A stretch of DNA of 43,348 bases from an uncultured Sutterella sp. (GCA_934255515.1 CAKQON010000011.1:1-43348); one strand, 5' to 3'. Positions 9,217-18,325 are shown, counted from the stretch's first letter. Made by a program: numbers and translations. The notes: a model not told the origin generated them from the sequence alone.

Positions 9217-10629
9217 ATGACGTCCGCTGCTGATGTGCTGCAGATGATTAAGGACAACGACTGCAAGTTCGTGGACCTTCGCGTCACCGATCTGCTCGGC
9301 AAGGAAATGCACCTGACGATTCCGGCCGACAAGCTCGACGAGGACACGTTTGAACTCGGCCAGCCTTTCGACGGCTCGTCCTTCGTCGGCTGGCGCGGCA
9401 TTGAATCTTCCGACATGCTCCTGCAGCCGGACCCCAACTCCGCCCGCATGGACCCCTTCCGCGAAGCCAACACGCTCGTGCTCAACTGCGACGTGCTTGA
9501 GCCGACGACCGGTAAGGGCTACGACCGCGACCCGCGCTCGCTCGCCCGCCGTGCCGAAGCCTATCTGAAGTCGACCGGCATCGGTGACACGGCCTACTTT
9601 GGTCCGGAACCCGAATTCTTCGTCTTTGATTCCGTCCAGTGGGATCATCGTCCCGGCTCCTCCTTCTTCAAGGTGGGTTCCGAAGAAGCGCCCTGGTCGA
9701 GCGGCCTCGACATGGAAGGCGGCAACCTCGGCCACAGAAACCGCATGAAGGGCGGCTACTTCCCGGTCTCCCCGGTTGATTCGATGGCCGACCTGCGCGC
9801 TGAAATGTGCACGCTTCTCGAGCAGCAGGGCGTTCCGGTTGAAATTCACCACCACGAAGTGGGCGGCGCCGGCCAGTGCGAAATTGGCACGCGCTTCTCG
9901 ACTCTCGTGGAACGCGCCGACTGGACGCAGATCCTCAAGTACACGGTGTGGAACGTCGCCGCCGCCTACGGCAAGACCGCGACCTTCATGCCGAAGCCTG
10001 TTGAGGGCGACAACGGTTCGGGCATGCACGTTCACCAGTCGATCTGGAAGGACGGCCAGAACCTCTTCTCGGGCAACGGCTACGCCGGCCTCTCCGAAAT
10101 GGCGCTCTACTACATCGGCGGCGTCATCAAGCACGCCCGGGCTCTCAACGCCATCACGAACCCCGGCATCAACTCCTATAAGCGTCTTGTTCCGGGCTTT
10201 GAAGCTCCGGTGAAGCTCGCCTATTCGGCCAGGAACCGCTCGGCCTCGATCCGCATTCCGTTCGTCAACAGCCCGAAGGCCCGCCGCATCGAAGTGCGCT
10301 TCCCCGATCCGCTCTGCAACTCCTACCTCGGCTTCTCCGCGCTCCTGATGGCCGGCCTCGACGGCATCCAGAACAAGCTCCATCCGGGCGAAGCGGCCGA
10401 CAAGAACCTCTACGATCTGCCGCCGGAAGAAAACGCCAAGATCCCGACCGTCGCGCCGAACCTCGAGGTTGCCCTGAACGCCCTCGACGCGGACCGCGAG
10501 TTCCTTACCCGCGGCGGCGTCTTCTCGGACGATCTGATCGACGCCTATATCGCCGAAAAGAGGAAGGACGTGCTTAAGGCCGAGATGGCTGTTACGGCCC
10601 TTGACTTCGATCTCTACTACTCGCACTGA
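9217..10629 (+). CDS. glnA: Glutamine synthetase, type I
   Basis: Makes glutamine from glutamate, ammonia and ATP; it is the main ammonium-assimilating enzyme under low nitrogen. The 470-residue length matches proteobacterial GSI-beta. Visible motifs are [29 protein letters not shown], the metal/glutamate loop [28 protein letters not shown] and the Arg region [10 protein letters not shown]. The adenylylation tyrosine lies in NLYDLPPEE (about Tyr399), so GlnE-type control is expected. The ATG at 9217 has a clear AGGAG site; a longer in-frame frame begins at 9058 inside the promoter and is not credible. It is transcribed from the sigma-54 promoter and followed by ntrB. Confidence 0.97.
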   Translation: MTSAADVLQMIKDNDCKFVDLRVTDLLGKEMHLTIPADKLDEDTFELGQPFDGSSFVGWRGIESSDMLLQPDPNSARMDPFREANTLVLNCDVLEPTTGKGYDRDPRSLARRAEAYLKSTGIGDTAYFGPEPEFFVFDSVQWDHRPGSSFFKVGSEEAPWSSGLDMEGGNLGHRNRMKGGYFPVSPVDSMADLRAEMCTLLEQQGVPVEIHHHEVGGAGQCEIGTRFSTLVERADWTQILKYTVWNVAAAYGKTATFMPKPVEGDNGSGMHVHQSIWKDGQNLFSGNGYAGLSEMALYYIGGVIKHARALNAITNPGINSYKRLVPGFEAPVKLAYSARNRSASIRIPFVNSPKARRIEVRFPDPLCNSYLGFSALLMAGLDGIQNKLHPGEAADKNLYDLPPEENAKIPTVAPNLEVALNALDADREFLTRGGVFSDDLIDAYIAEKRKDVLKAEMAVTALDFDLYYSH

Positions 10630-10656
10630 TCGGTCTGGCGGCTTTAATCCGAATGA

Positions 10657-10699
10657 CTTCAGAGGGCGGGCTTCGCGTCCGCCGTCTGAAGACGTTTTT
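10657..10699 (+). terminator. Hairpin with T-run between glnA and ntrB
   Basis: CTTCAGA (10657-10663) pairs with TCTGAAG (10685-10691). Inside, GGCGG pairs with CCGCC, with one G-G mismatch between the two stems. ACGTTTTT follows. It probably stops or attenuates most glnA transcripts, which would keep the regulator genes ntrBC less expressed than glnA. Confidence 0.75.
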
Positions 10700-10809
10700 C
10701 CGGGGGACGGTGCCTTTAAGTCATCGTTCCCCGTTTTGCTTGATTTCCGGGCGCCCGTGCTGAAGGCGGGGTGCTGCAGGGAAATGATTTTTTTCTCCGA
10801 TCGGCAGGC

Positions 10810-11973
10810 ATGAAGACAAAGATTCCGCATGAGCTTCAGAAGGGCCCTCTCAGTTCGGCCCCGCTTTTTGACGCGCTTTCAACGGCTGTCTTTGCGCTTG
10901 ACCGCGCCGGACGGATCACGACCGTGAATTCGGCTGCCGAATCAATTCTCGGACGAACGAGACGAGGTCTTAAAGGCGAGCCCGCCCCGGAATTCATCGA
11001 GGAGGCCGGATCCTGGTTCCCGCTCGCAGAGAGCGCGGGGACGTCTTCCTATTCATCCATGACGGAGCTTCGCCGGGGACTTGCGGAACCGCTTCGCGTG
11101 AGAGCAGTCCTATCCGCCATTGCCGCGGACGACGTCTGCGCGGCGGGACTTCCCGCCGACACCGCATGCATCCTTGAAGTCTCGGAACTCGAGGATGCGC
11201 TTCAGGCGGAAAGAAGCGCCATGGAAGCGAGCGTGCGTGCGGCGAACAGCGAACTCCTCAGAAACCTCGGGCACGAAATCAAGAATCCCCTGGGCGGCAT
11301 CCGCGGGGCGGCGCAGCTCCTTGAAGCAGAGCTCGTGCGCGACGAGGACCGGGAATGCACGAGCGTGATTCTCGAAGAGGCGGCGAGGCTCCAGTCCCTC
11401 GTCGACCGGCTGCTTGCGCCCTACCGGAGGCCGCGCACGTCGGAGCCCGTCAATATTCACGAGGTGCTCGAGCACGTGAGAAGCCTGATCGGGCTTGAAT
11501 TCACGAGCGGCCTCAGGATCGAGCGCGACTACGACATTTCCGCGCCCGCCGTTGTCGGCGATCGCGGACGCTTCATTCAGATATTCCTCAACCTCGCGAG
11601 AAACGCCGCGGAGGCGATGACCTCCGAGCGCGCCCGGGGGAAGGCCGAGATCGTCTTCGTCACGCGCATTGCGCGCGATGTGATGCTCGGAGGCAAGCGC
11701 GTGCGTCTCGCGCTCAGGGTCGACGTAGTCGACAACGGCCCCGGGATCCCCGACGAAATTCGCGGACGCATCTTCTTCCCGCTCGTTACCGGGCGGGCCG
11801 AGGGCTCCGGGCTCGGGCTTTCGATCGTCCGCGCCTTTGTTGAGGAAGCCGGCGGTTCCATTGACGTTGAAAGCCGTCCGGGAAAGACGGACTTTACGGT
11901 GATGCTCCCCCTCGGGCTTCAGAAGGAAGCCGGGAAGAACGACCGCCCTGACAGAGCTGCAGCACCCGAATAA
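10810..11973 (+). CDS. glnL: Nitrogen regulation sensor kinase NtrB (NRII)
   Basis: Cytoplasmic histidine kinase/phosphatase that controls NtrC in response to nitrogen state through PII. It has no membrane segment. A PAS domain covers about residues 18-125 (FDALSTAVFALDRAGRITTV, SAAESILGR). The H-box is LGHEIKNPLGGIRGAAQLLE with His155. The N-box is NLARNAAEAM, the G-boxes are DNGPGIPDEI and GSGLGLSIVR. With the ATG at 10810 the product is 387 residues; no strong ribosome-binding site is visible, and a GTG at 10771 in the same frame is the alternative. The gap of about 88 bases to ntrC lacks a terminator. Confidence 0.93.
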   Translation: MKTKIPHELQKGPLSSAPLFDALSTAVFALDRAGRITTVNSAAESILGRTRRGLKGEPAPEFIEEAGSWFPLAESAGTSSYSSMTELRRGLAEPLRVRAVLSAIAADDVCAAGLPADTACILEVSELEDALQAERSAMEASVRAANSELLRNLGHEIKNPLGGIRGAAQLLEAELVRDEDRECTSVILEEAARLQSLVDRLLAPYRRPRTSEPVNIHEVLEHVRSLIGLEFTSGLRIERDYDISAPAVVGDRGRFIQIFLNLARNAAEAMTSERARGKAEIVFVTRIARDVMLGGKRVRLALRVDVVDNGPGIPDEIRGRIFFPLVTGRAEGSGLGLSIVRAFVEEAGGSIDVESRPGKTDFTVMLPLGLQKEAGKNDRPDRAAAPE

Positions 11974-12061
11974 TTTCAGATACGCACACCATTGACGCCC
12001 GGTTCGGCCAGGGAGCTTCCGGAAGAGAACCACGGACGGGGCGAAAGGACAGGAAACCCTC

Positions 12062-13651
12062 ATGCTTGAAGACACTCCAATAGAGCTTTCCGCAGCGGCC
12101 GGCAGCGAACCTGTGTGGGTGATCGACGACGACCGCGCCATCCGCTGGGTACTCAACCGCGCGCTCTCGCGCGAAGGCATCGGCTGCCGGACCTTCGAGC
12201 GCGGTCAGGATGCGCTCGCGGCCCTTGAGGCCATTGAAGCCTCCAAATCCGAGCGCCCCCTCGTGCTCGTTTCCGACATCCGGATGCCGGGCCTCTCGGG
12301 CGTGGATCTCCTCGCGCGCGTGAAGGAAATCGCGCCCGACCTCCCCGTCATCATCATGACGGCCTTTTCGGATCTCGACAGCGCGGTCTCGTCCTTTCAG
12401 GGCGGCGCCTTCGAATATCTGACGAAGCCCTTCGACGTCGCGAAGGCGGTTGAGCTCATCAGCCGCGCGATGGAGGATGCAAGGCACCGGGCGGAAGTTG
12501 CTCCCGAAGCTGAAGAAAAGCCCGAGGAGCCGCAGCCCGCGGTTCCCGATCTCATCGGCCAGGCGCCTGCCATGCAGGAGGTTTTCCGCGCCATCGGGCG
12601 GCTTTCGCAGAGCAACGTCACGGTGCTCCTCACGGGCGAATCCGGCGCCGGCAAGGAAGTCGTCGCCCGCGCGATCTGGAAGCACAGCAAGCGAAGCCGC
12701 GCGCCCTACATCGCCATCAACATGGCGGCGATTCCGAGGGAGCTTCTTGAGAGCGAGCTCTTCGGTCACGAAAAGGGAGCCTTCACGGGGGCGACCGCTA
12801 CGCACCTCGGTCGCTTCGAGCAGGCAAAGGGCGGAACGCTCTTCCTGGACGAAATCGGCGACATGCCGATGGAGTTGCAGACGAGGCTTCTGCGCGTCCT
12901 CTCAAACGGCTACTTCTACCGCGTGGGCGGCCGCCAGCCCATCAAGGCCGACGTCAGGGTCATCGCCGCCACCAATCAGAATCTCGAGGAGCGCGTGAAG
13001 GCGGGACTGTTCCGCGAGGATCTCTACCACCGACTCAACGTGATCCGCCTGAGGCTCCCGCCCCTGAGAGACCGCGCTGAGGACATTGCGCCCTTGTCGG
13101 CGCATTTCCTGAGAACCGGCGCTCGCGAGCTCGACGTTGAGGAAAAGGTGCTCACCCCCGAGGCCCTCGAGGTCGTGAAGCGCTTTCCGTTCCCCGGGAA
13201 TGTGCGGCAGCTCGAAAACCTCTGCCGGTGGCTCCTTGTCATGGCGCCCTCGAAGGAAATCCGCGTCGAGGATCTGCCGCTTGAAATCCGAAGCGCCTCC
13301 GAGGCTCCGGAAGCGCGCTTTGCGGGAGTTCAGCCGCAGGCGCCCGCTGAATCCGCGGAGGAAGGCCAGAAAACCTGGACGAGCCTCCTCGCAGAAGACG
13401 CGAGAAAGCGCCTTCAGGAAGGCGAATCCGGCGTCTGGCAGACCCTTTCCGACGAATTCGAGCGCGCCCTCATCCGGAGCGCCATGGAAGTCACCCGGTG
13501 CCGCCGCATTGAGGCTGCGGAGCGCCTCGGCGTCGGGAGAAACACGCTTACGCGGAAGATTCAGGAGTTCGGGCTCGCGGACGAACTCGCCGCGTACCTG
13601 CCGCCCCTGAGGCGTACGGGCGAGGACCTCCCCGGAGGAAGGGAGAAGTGA
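12062..13651 (+). CDS. glnG: Sigma-54-dependent response regulator NtrC (NRI)
   Basis: Phospho-activated enhancer-binding protein that opens sigma-54 promoters such as that of glnA. The 529 residues divide into a receiver domain (phospho-acceptor Asp72 in VSDIRMPG; acidic pocket IDDD at 21-24; Lys122 in LTKPFD) and an AAA+ domain. The latter has Walker A GESGAGKE (192-199), the sigma-54 contact loop GAFTGA (239-244) and Walker B LFLDEIGD. The C-terminal Fis-type helix-turn-helix is [20 protein letters not shown]. It is longer than E. coli NtrC (469) because of Ala/Pro/Glu-rich linkers at about 145-160 and 410-435. An AGGAAA ribosome-binding sequence precedes the ATG. Confidence 0.96.
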   Translation: MLEDTPIELSAAAGSEPVWVIDDDRAIRWVLNRALSREGIGCRTFERGQDALAALEAIEASKSERPLVLVSDIRMPGLSGVDLLARVKEIAPDLPVIIMTAFSDLDSAVSSFQGGAFEYLTKPFDVAKAVELISRAMEDARHRAEVAPEAEEKPEEPQPAVPDLIGQAPAMQEVFRAIGRLSQSNVTVLLTGESGAGKEVVARAIWKHSKRSRAPYIAINMAAIPRELLESELFGHEKGAFTGATATHLGRFEQAKGGTLFLDEIGDMPMELQTRLLRVLSNGYFYRVGGRQPIKADVRVIAATNQNLEERVKAGLFREDLYHRLNVIRLRLPPLRDRAEDIAPLSAHFLRTGARELDVEEKVLTPEALEVVKRFPFPGNVRQLENLCRWLLVMAPSKEIRVEDLPLEIRSASEAPEARFAGVQPQAPAESAEEGQKTWTSLLAEDARKRLQEGESGVWQTLSDEFERALIRSAMEVTRCRRIEAAERLGVGRNTLTRKIQEFGLADELAAYLPPLRRTGEDLPGGREK

Positions 13652-14289
13652 AGCTCAATGCCCCGGGAACGGCGGATGCGCCCGAAAACCTCGCGCGCGG
13701 GGTTCTCATCGTGATGCCTCCCGGGTTCGGGCCGGCAATCGATGACGCGGAGCTGCCTCCCGAAGGGGAGGCCCGCCGCGCCTTCCTCGAAAAAATCATG
13801 CGCCCGCGAGGCGTCATTACGGCGCCCCGCATCGACCGCGGCCATGCGGTTGCGGAAACCCTCCGCTGGTTCTCCGCCGCGGGGTTTCCGGTTGAATCGC
13901 AGGCGAAGCGCTTCTCCATTCTTACCTGGCCCGCGGTCTGGGACGGCCGCGCGCGGGACGGGCATGTCGTTAAGGATGCCGTTTCCGAGGCGGAAAGGCT
14001 TCGCGACGAATTTGCGAAGCGCACGCCGCTGATTGCCGTCTTTCTCTCAAGCCAGCTTCTTGATGCGGCAAACGAGCCGGCGGTGAGGGAGCTCCTCGCG
14101 CCCTTCGCCGGACGCCCGCTTGAGCCCGCCTTCCGGCTTTCGGGCGAACGGCTCCGCATTCTCGGGCAGCGCTGGGAAAAAACGCTCATGATCGGACTCC
14201 CCGTTCCGCGCAGGAGCATGCGGCCGGGGTTCCCCGAAGAAGCTGCACGGGCCGTGCGCACGCTCTTCGTGCGCGAGGAATTTCTCTAG
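13648..14289 (+). CDS. Uncharacterised protein coupled to ntrC
   Basis: A 213-residue protein I do not recognise. Its GTG start overlaps the ntrC stop (GTGA), so it is probably translationally coupled. It has no signal peptide or membrane segment. Conspicuous stretches are GVLIVMPPGFGPAIDD near the N-terminus, an FSILTWPAVWDGR patch near residue 90 and LGQRWEKTLMIGLPVPRR near 175. It is soluble, Arg- and Pro-rich, and has codon use like its neighbours, so I consider it real. The position after ntrC suggests co-expression with nitrogen control, but nothing in the sequence proves a role there. Confidence 0.75.
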   Translation: MKLNAPGTADAPENLARGVLIVMPPGFGPAIDDAELPPEGEARRAFLEKIMRPRGVITAPRIDRGHAVAETLRWFSAAGFPVESQAKRFSILTWPAVWDGRARDGHVVKDAVSEAERLRDEFAKRTPLIAVFLSSQLLDAANEPAVRELLAPFAGRPLEPAFRLSGERLRILGQRWEKTLMIGLPVPRRSMRPGFPEEAARAVRTLFVREEFL

Positions 14290-14301
14290 AGGAATTCGAC
14301 T

Positions 14302-14329
14302 AAAATCCCGGACTCTTCAGGATTTTTTT
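14302..14329 (+). terminator. Weak intrinsic terminator
   Basis: AAAATCC (14302-14308) pairs with GGATTTT (14320-14326) over an 11-base loop, and more T follows. The stem is short and AT-rich. It probably closes the ntrBC transcript; the TAAAAT inside could instead be part of a promoter for the next gene. Confidence 0.4.
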
Positions 14330-14358
14330 CGCCCGCGAGCGGGGAAGCGCCTTCATTC

Positions 14359-15426
14359 ATGCCCGATCAGACTCCAACGCCCGATTCGCTTCAAACTTTC
14401 CATTCGCTCGAAGACCTCCATGAGCGCCTCTCGGCGCTCGGGGCCGGCCCCGCGCATGAGCGTCGGGTGTGCCGCGCCTGGATGGGGAAAATCAAATGGG
14501 AGGAAGCCGCTGAAAGCCGCAGGCTCAGGCTCCCCAAAGCGGTTGCGGAAGCCCTTCCCGGGATCCGCGGGGCTTTGAGAAATGTCGCCGCCATCCGCTC
14601 GCGTCACCCGGGCGCGGACCCGGAGAGCGAAAGGCTTCTCCTTACACTCGCCGACAGCCAGACGATTGAATCGGTGCTCCTTCCCCGGCAGGGCGTCTGC
14701 GTCTCGACGCAGATGGGGTGCGCCGTCGGCTGCGTCTTCTGCATGACGGGGCGATGCGGACTCGTGCGGCAACTCTCCGACATTGAAATCGTCGCCGAAG
14801 CCGCCATTGCCCGGGAGCTCCGGCCGGAAACGAAGAAGGTGGTCTTCATGGGCATGGGAGAACCCTCGCACAACCTCAGAAACGTAATGCGCGCTGTGGA
14901 GTTCCTCGCACAATATGGCGACTTCGGACAGAAGGATCTCGTGATTTCGTCCGTGGGCGACGAAAGACTCTTTGACGAGCTCTTCGCCTCGCCGGTCCGG
15001 CCCGCGCTCGCGGTGTCGCTTCATGCGACGGACGACGAAAAGCGCCGGGAGCTCCTTCCAAGGGGCGCCCGCATGACCGTACCCCGCATCATCGAGCGGG
15101 CTGAAAGCTGGGCGCGGACGACGGGGTATCCCGTTCAGTACGAATGGACATTGATGCATGGCGTCAACGACTCCTTCGAGGAAATCGACCGCCTGGCAGA
15201 GCTTCTCCAGGGGAAATACGCCATGGTGAACTTCATCCCCGTGAACGCGGTGGAGGATTCGCCCTGGGTGCGGCCCGATCGCGCGCATGCGGTCGAGCTC
15301 GTGAGGCGCCTCAGGGGCAGGGGCGTCATTGCGACATTGCGCGACTCCGCGGCGCAGGATGTGGACGGCGGCTGCGGGCAGCTCCGCGCCCGGGTGCTCA
15401 AAAGCGAGACGGGAGAATCAAAATGA
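14359..15426 (+). CDS. RlmN/Cfr-family radical SAM RNA methyltransferase
   Basis: Radical SAM enzyme of the family that methylates adenine in 23S rRNA and tRNA (RlmN, Cfr). The 355-residue product holds the CX3CX2C cluster (C121, C125, C128 in MGCAVGCVFCMTG). Both mechanistic cysteines of the family are present: C114 in GVCVSTQMGC, seven residues before the cluster, and C339 in DVDGGCGQL, the expected methyl-cysteine. Other matches are FMGMGEPSHNLRNV and VSLHATDDEKRRELLP. The sequence is clearly divergent from housekeeping RlmN, for example CMTGRCGLVRQL after the cluster, so I take it as a paralogue, not the main rlmN. Its TGA overlaps the ATG of the next gene. Confidence 0.85.
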   Translation: MPDQTPTPDSLQTFHSLEDLHERLSALGAGPAHERRVCRAWMGKIKWEEAAESRRLRLPKAVAEALPGIRGALRNVAAIRSRHPGADPESERLLLTLADSQTIESVLLPRQGVCVSTQMGCAVGCVFCMTGRCGLVRQLSDIEIVAEAAIARELRPETKKVVFMGMGEPSHNLRNVMRAVEFLAQYGDFGQKDLVISSVGDERLFDELFASPVRPALAVSLHATDDEKRRELLPRGARMTVPRIIERAESWARTTGYPVQYEWTLMHGVNDSFEEIDRLAELLQGKYAMVNFIPVNAVEDSPWVRPDRAHAVELVRRLRGRGVIATLRDSAAQDVDGGCGQLRARVLKSETGESK

Positions 15427-16016
15427 CGGAAAAGGAAGAAAAGACGACGCTCGAGCGCGCGGAACTTGCCGTTCAAACGCCGATTCCCGAAAGACGCAGA
15501 CGGCGCTTCTGGCTCCTCTGGTGGATCTGGGCGGTCTTCGGCGCGGCCGTTTCCTTCCGGGGAACGCTCTCGGGCTCCTGGATCGCCATTGCGGCGATCC
15601 TCACCGCGCCCTTCTGGGTCATGTTCGTTCTCTGGCCCTTCTTCGCGCTGAGGGACCGCCTGCGGGCAAAGCGCCTCTGGGCGGCCGAGGTTCTCGTGCT
15701 TCTCGCGCCCGAAACCCGTGGGAGCGACGAGGAAAAGACGGCGCTTCCCGTCGTCGTCGGCCGCGAGGGCGGCGTCCTCGTGCCGCTCGAAGCCTGGGAG
15801 TGCGCGTTCCCCACGATCCGCCCGGAAATGATTCCGGCGGAGGTCGTAGGCGCCGGCACCCATGCGGGCGTGAATCTCCCGGTTCTGCGGGAGGAGGATC
15901 TTCTTGCCTCCGGTCTCTGGTCGGAAGGGAAAAAGACGCCCGCCGGTGCATCCGCGTCCGACCTTGAATCCTCCGGCCTCTGGGTCGAGCGCCTGAGGCT
16001 CGCGAAGCGGAGCTGA
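15423..16016 (+). CDS. Small membrane protein coupled to the RlmN-like gene
   Basis: A 197-residue protein of unknown function. The ATG at 15423 overlaps the stop of the methyltransferase gene (ATGA), which suggests translational coupling. Two hydrophobic segments lie at about residues 29-46 (FWLLWWIWAVFGAAVSF) and 53-76 (WIAIAAILTAPFWVMFVLWP), forming a hairpin; charged RRRRR before the first predicts a cytoplasmic N-terminus. The remaining ~115 residues are soluble and acidic-basic mixed, with a C-terminal repeat-like pair: LLASGLWSEGK and LESSGLWVERL. I cannot assign a family. Confidence 0.75.
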   Translation: MTEKEEKTTLERAELAVQTPIPERRRRRFWLLWWIWAVFGAAVSFRGTLSGSWIAIAAILTAPFWVMFVLWPFFALRDRLRAKRLWAAEVLVLLAPETRGSDEEKTALPVVVGREGGVLVPLEAWECAFPTIRPEMIPAEVVGAGTHAGVNLPVLREEDLLASGLWSEGKKTPAGASASDLESSGLWVERLRLAKRS

Positions 16017-16030
16017 AAAAACGAAAAAAG

Positions 16031-16074
16031 AACTCCGCCGGAAGAAAAGCTCCGCTGGCGGGGTTTCTTTTTCT
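16031..16074. terminator. Terminator between converging genes
   Basis: AACTCCGCC (16031-16039) pairs with GGCGGGGTT (16057-16065), one G-T pair, followed by a T-rich tail; an A-rich stretch precedes it, so it may act on both strands. It separates the small membrane protein gene from tctA. Confidence 0.75.
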
Positions 16075-16093
16075 TTTCAGGAAAAGCCGGAGA

Positions 16094-17602
16094 TTAATCC
16101 TCGACGAATGCCTTCTCGCGGCCGGAGCGCACCGAGGGGAGAATCACGAGGAGAAGAAGAACGGCCGAGACGGCAAGGAGCGATCCGGAGATCGGTCCCG
16201 TCACGAAGGTCGTCAGGTCGCCGCGGGAAAGAAGGAGCGCGCGGCGCATGTTTTCCTCAAGCATCGGCCCGAGGATGAAGCCGAGAATGAGCGGCGCGCA
16301 CTCGCACCCGAGCTTGTTGACGATCCACCCGAAGATGCCGAATCCGATCGTGATCCAAATGTCGAAGGGGTTGTTGTTGATCGAATAAACGCCGATTGCG
16401 CAGAAGACGAGAATCGCCGGGTAGAGGAGCCGGTAGGGCACGCGCAGGAGCTTCACCCAGAGGCCGATGAGCGGAATGTTGAGGATTACGAGAAAGACGT
16501 TCCCGATCCACATGGAGACGATGAGGCCCCAGAAGAGCGAGGGATTCGTCGTCATGACCTGCGGGCCCGGGGCAATGTCGTGCAGCATCAGGGCGCCGAT
16601 CATGAGCGCCATCACGGCGTTCGAGGGAATGCCGAGCGTGAGCATCGGAATGAAGCTCGTCTGCGCGCCCGCATTGTTGGCCGATTCAGGGCCCGCAACG
16701 CCGCGGATGTTGCCTTCGCCGAAGGGCGGCCTGGCGTTCTTGCCGGCAAGCTTCTTTTCAAGCGTATAGGACGCAAAGGAGGAGAGAAGCGCGCCGCCGC
16801 CCGGGAGAATACCGAGAAGCGACCCGAGGATCGTGCCGCGGGAAATGGCGCCTGCACTCTCCTTCAGATCCTTCGCGCTCGGGAGGACTTTCCCGACGGC
16901 AGCGGGCACCGCCTCGCGGCTCCCGGCCGCATCGAGATTGCGGATGATTTCCGCAAAGCCGTAGACCCCCATCGAGAGCGCGACGAAGTCGAGGCCGTCC
17001 ATCAGTTCGTCGACTCCGAAGACGTAGCGGAGCGCCCCGGAATTCACGTCCATGCCGACGCAGCCGAGGAGAATGCCGATGAAGATCATGCCGATTGCCT
17101 TCAAAAGCGACCCGGAGGCGAGCACCACCGCGCCCACGAGGCCGAGCACCATGAGGCTGAAGTATTCGCGCGGACCGAATTCAAAGGCGACGAGCGTGAG
17201 GGGTTCCGCAAAGGCGGCGATCAGAACGGTCGCGAAGCACCCGGCAATGAAGCTCCCGAAGGCGGCCACGCCGAGAGCGGCTCCCGCGCGCCCGAGCTTC
17301 GCTAGCTTGTGGCCGTCAAGGCACGTGACGACCGCTGCCGCCTCGCCCGGAATGTTGACGAGGATGGCCGTCGTCGAACCGCCGTACTGCGCGCCGTAAT
17401 AGATGCCCGCGAGCATGATGAGCGCGGACGAAGGGTCGAGCGCGTAGGTGATCGGAAGGAGCATCGCCACCGTGGCGACGGGCCCCATGCCGGGGAGAAC
17501 GCCGACGAGCGTGCCGAGCGAGACGCCCACGAAGCAGTAAAGAAGGTTTGTGAGCGTAACGGCGCTTTGAAAGCCGATGAGAAGATTATTGAGGAGATCC
17601 AT
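16094..17602 (-). CDS. tctA: Tripartite tricarboxylate transporter, large permease TctA
   Basis: Large membrane subunit of a TTT-family carrier that takes up citrate-like or other carboxylates using a periplasmic binding protein. The 502-residue protein is strongly hydrophobic, with about 11-12 membrane spans. It carries the TctA signatures GVLPGMGPVATVAMLLPITY and IYYGAQYGGSTTAILVNIPGEAAAVVTCLDG in the N-terminal half. The symmetry-related GILPGGGALLSSFASYTLEK and GVAGPESANNAG appear in the second half. Start at ATG 17602. It follows tctB with 12 bases between them. The substrate cannot be read from the sequence. Confidence 0.95.
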   Translation of the reverse strand: MDLLNNLLIGFQSAVTLTNLLYCFVGVSLGTLVGVLPGMGPVATVAMLLPITYALDPSSALIMLAGIYYGAQYGGSTTAILVNIPGEAAAVVTCLDGHKLAKLGRAGAALGVAAFGSFIAGCFATVLIAAFAEPLTLVAFEFGPREYFSLMVLGLVGAVVLASGSLLKAIGMIFIGILLGCVGMDVNSGALRYVFGVDELMDGLDFVALSMGVYGFAEIIRNLDAAGSREAVPAAVGKVLPSAKDLKESAGAISRGTILGSLLGILPGGGALLSSFASYTLEKKLAGKNARPPFGEGNIRGVAGPESANNAGAQTSFIPMLTLGIPSNAVMALMIGALMLHDIAPGPQVMTTNPSLFWGLIVSMWIGNVFLVILNIPLIGLWVKLLRVPYRLLYPAILVFCAIGVYSINNNPFDIWITIGFGIFGWIVNKLGCECAPLILGFILGPMLEENMRRALLLSRGDLTTFVTGPISGSLLAVSAVLLLLVILPSVRSGREKAFVED

Positions 17603-17614
17603 CCCGTACTCTCC

Positions 17615-18076
17615 TTAAAGGAATGTCGGCCAGAGCGGCACGATGAGCCCGAGGCCGCCGATGAAGAGGAGCGCCGAGAGCGTGGTGAGGAGCACCGCGG
17701 AAATCAGGGCGTCGCGCAGCCTGAAGAGCGGGTGGGCGAGGGAGGAGATGACCACCATGAGGCCGATCGAGAGGACGAAGCCGAGCGTGAGGAGCGTCGC
17801 CGCATAAAAGGCGGCGCTCCCGAGAATAAGGAGCGCGGAAAAGGGCTTCCCCCACTCGATGCGGGCGTCCTGGTCGGAGAGAGGCGTCGTGAGGAGCGAC
17901 TTCACGACGATGACGAGGCCCGTGAGGATGATGGCTGTCGAAATGATGAGCGGAAAGTATCCCGGCCCCATTCGCGCGAGCGTGCCGATTTCGTTGTCTC
18001 CGAGGCTCGTCGCGCCGAAGATGCCGATCGCGATGTAAAAGAGCCCTGCTGCGAAATCCTTCTGATTCTTGAGCAT
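17615..18076 (-). CDS. tctB: Tripartite tricarboxylate transporter, small permease TctB
   Basis: Small membrane subunit of the TTT carrier, 153 residues with four hydrophobic spans (FAAGLFYIAIGIFGA, FPLIISTAIILTGLVIVV, AFYAATLLTLGFVLSIGL and the tail ALLFIGGLGLIVPLW). The order and the GPGYFPLI motif are typical of TctB. I took the ATG at 18076 (MLKNQKDFAAG); a TTG ten codons earlier is possible. No convincing ribosome-binding site is visible before either. It is the first gene of the tctBA pair and lies downstream of the promoter/palindrome/C-tract region described separately. Confidence 0.88.
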   Translation of the reverse strand: MLKNQKDFAAGLFYIAIGIFGATSLGDNEIGTLARMGPGYFPLIISTAIILTGLVIVVKSLLTTPLSDQDARIEWGKPFSALLILGSAAFYAATLLTLGFVLSIGLMVVISSLAHPLFRLRDALISAVLLTTLSALLFIGGLGLIVPLWPTFL

Positions 18077-18198
18077 GTTGTTGATTCGTGTCCCGGGCCT
18101 CGCCAAGGGATTGGGCTCGTTCGGACGGAAAAGGTAGTTTCGTTGCCGGGTGCCTGAAGACCTCGGAGGAAAGCCGGCAAAGATGCAGGTGTTTGTCC

Positions 18199-18232
18199 GG
18201 GGGGGGGCATCCTGGAAAATCCAGGAATTATA
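18199..18232 (-). promoter_or_regulatory. tctBA promoter, palindrome and C9 tract
   Basis: On the minus strand a perfect TATAAT (18227-18232) is followed at once by the palindrome TCCTGG-N5-CCAGGA (18210-18226), and then by nine C (18199-18207 as G on the plus strand). No good -35 box is seen; the best spacing gives CGTTTT or GTTTTG, which suggests an activator-dependent or weak promoter. The palindrome would cover the start site and first bases of the transcript, as an operator or 5' hairpin would. The homopolymer run lies about 125 bases before the tctB start. Confidence 0.5.
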
Positions 18233-18265
18233 AGTAGGCTTTGTCCCGCAAAACGTCTTCTTTGA

Positions 18266-18325
18266 AGGAGAAAACGCGAAAGCGGCCCGAACCCATGCCG
18301 ACTAACGGCAAAAGCACGGACCGCT
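18266..18325 (-). terminator. Probable tctC terminator
   Basis: On the minus strand AGCGGTCCG (18317-18325) pairs with CGGGCCGCT (18281-18289), with an inner GCCG-GTCGGC hairpin, and TTCGCGTTTTC follows. Wobble pairs and an interrupted T-run make this moderate only. It implies that tctC and tctBA are partly separate transcripts. Confidence 0.5.

Noticed and set aside
9043..10830. 595-codon minus-strand frame across glnA
   Set aside because: Antisense of glnA; arises from its codon bias.
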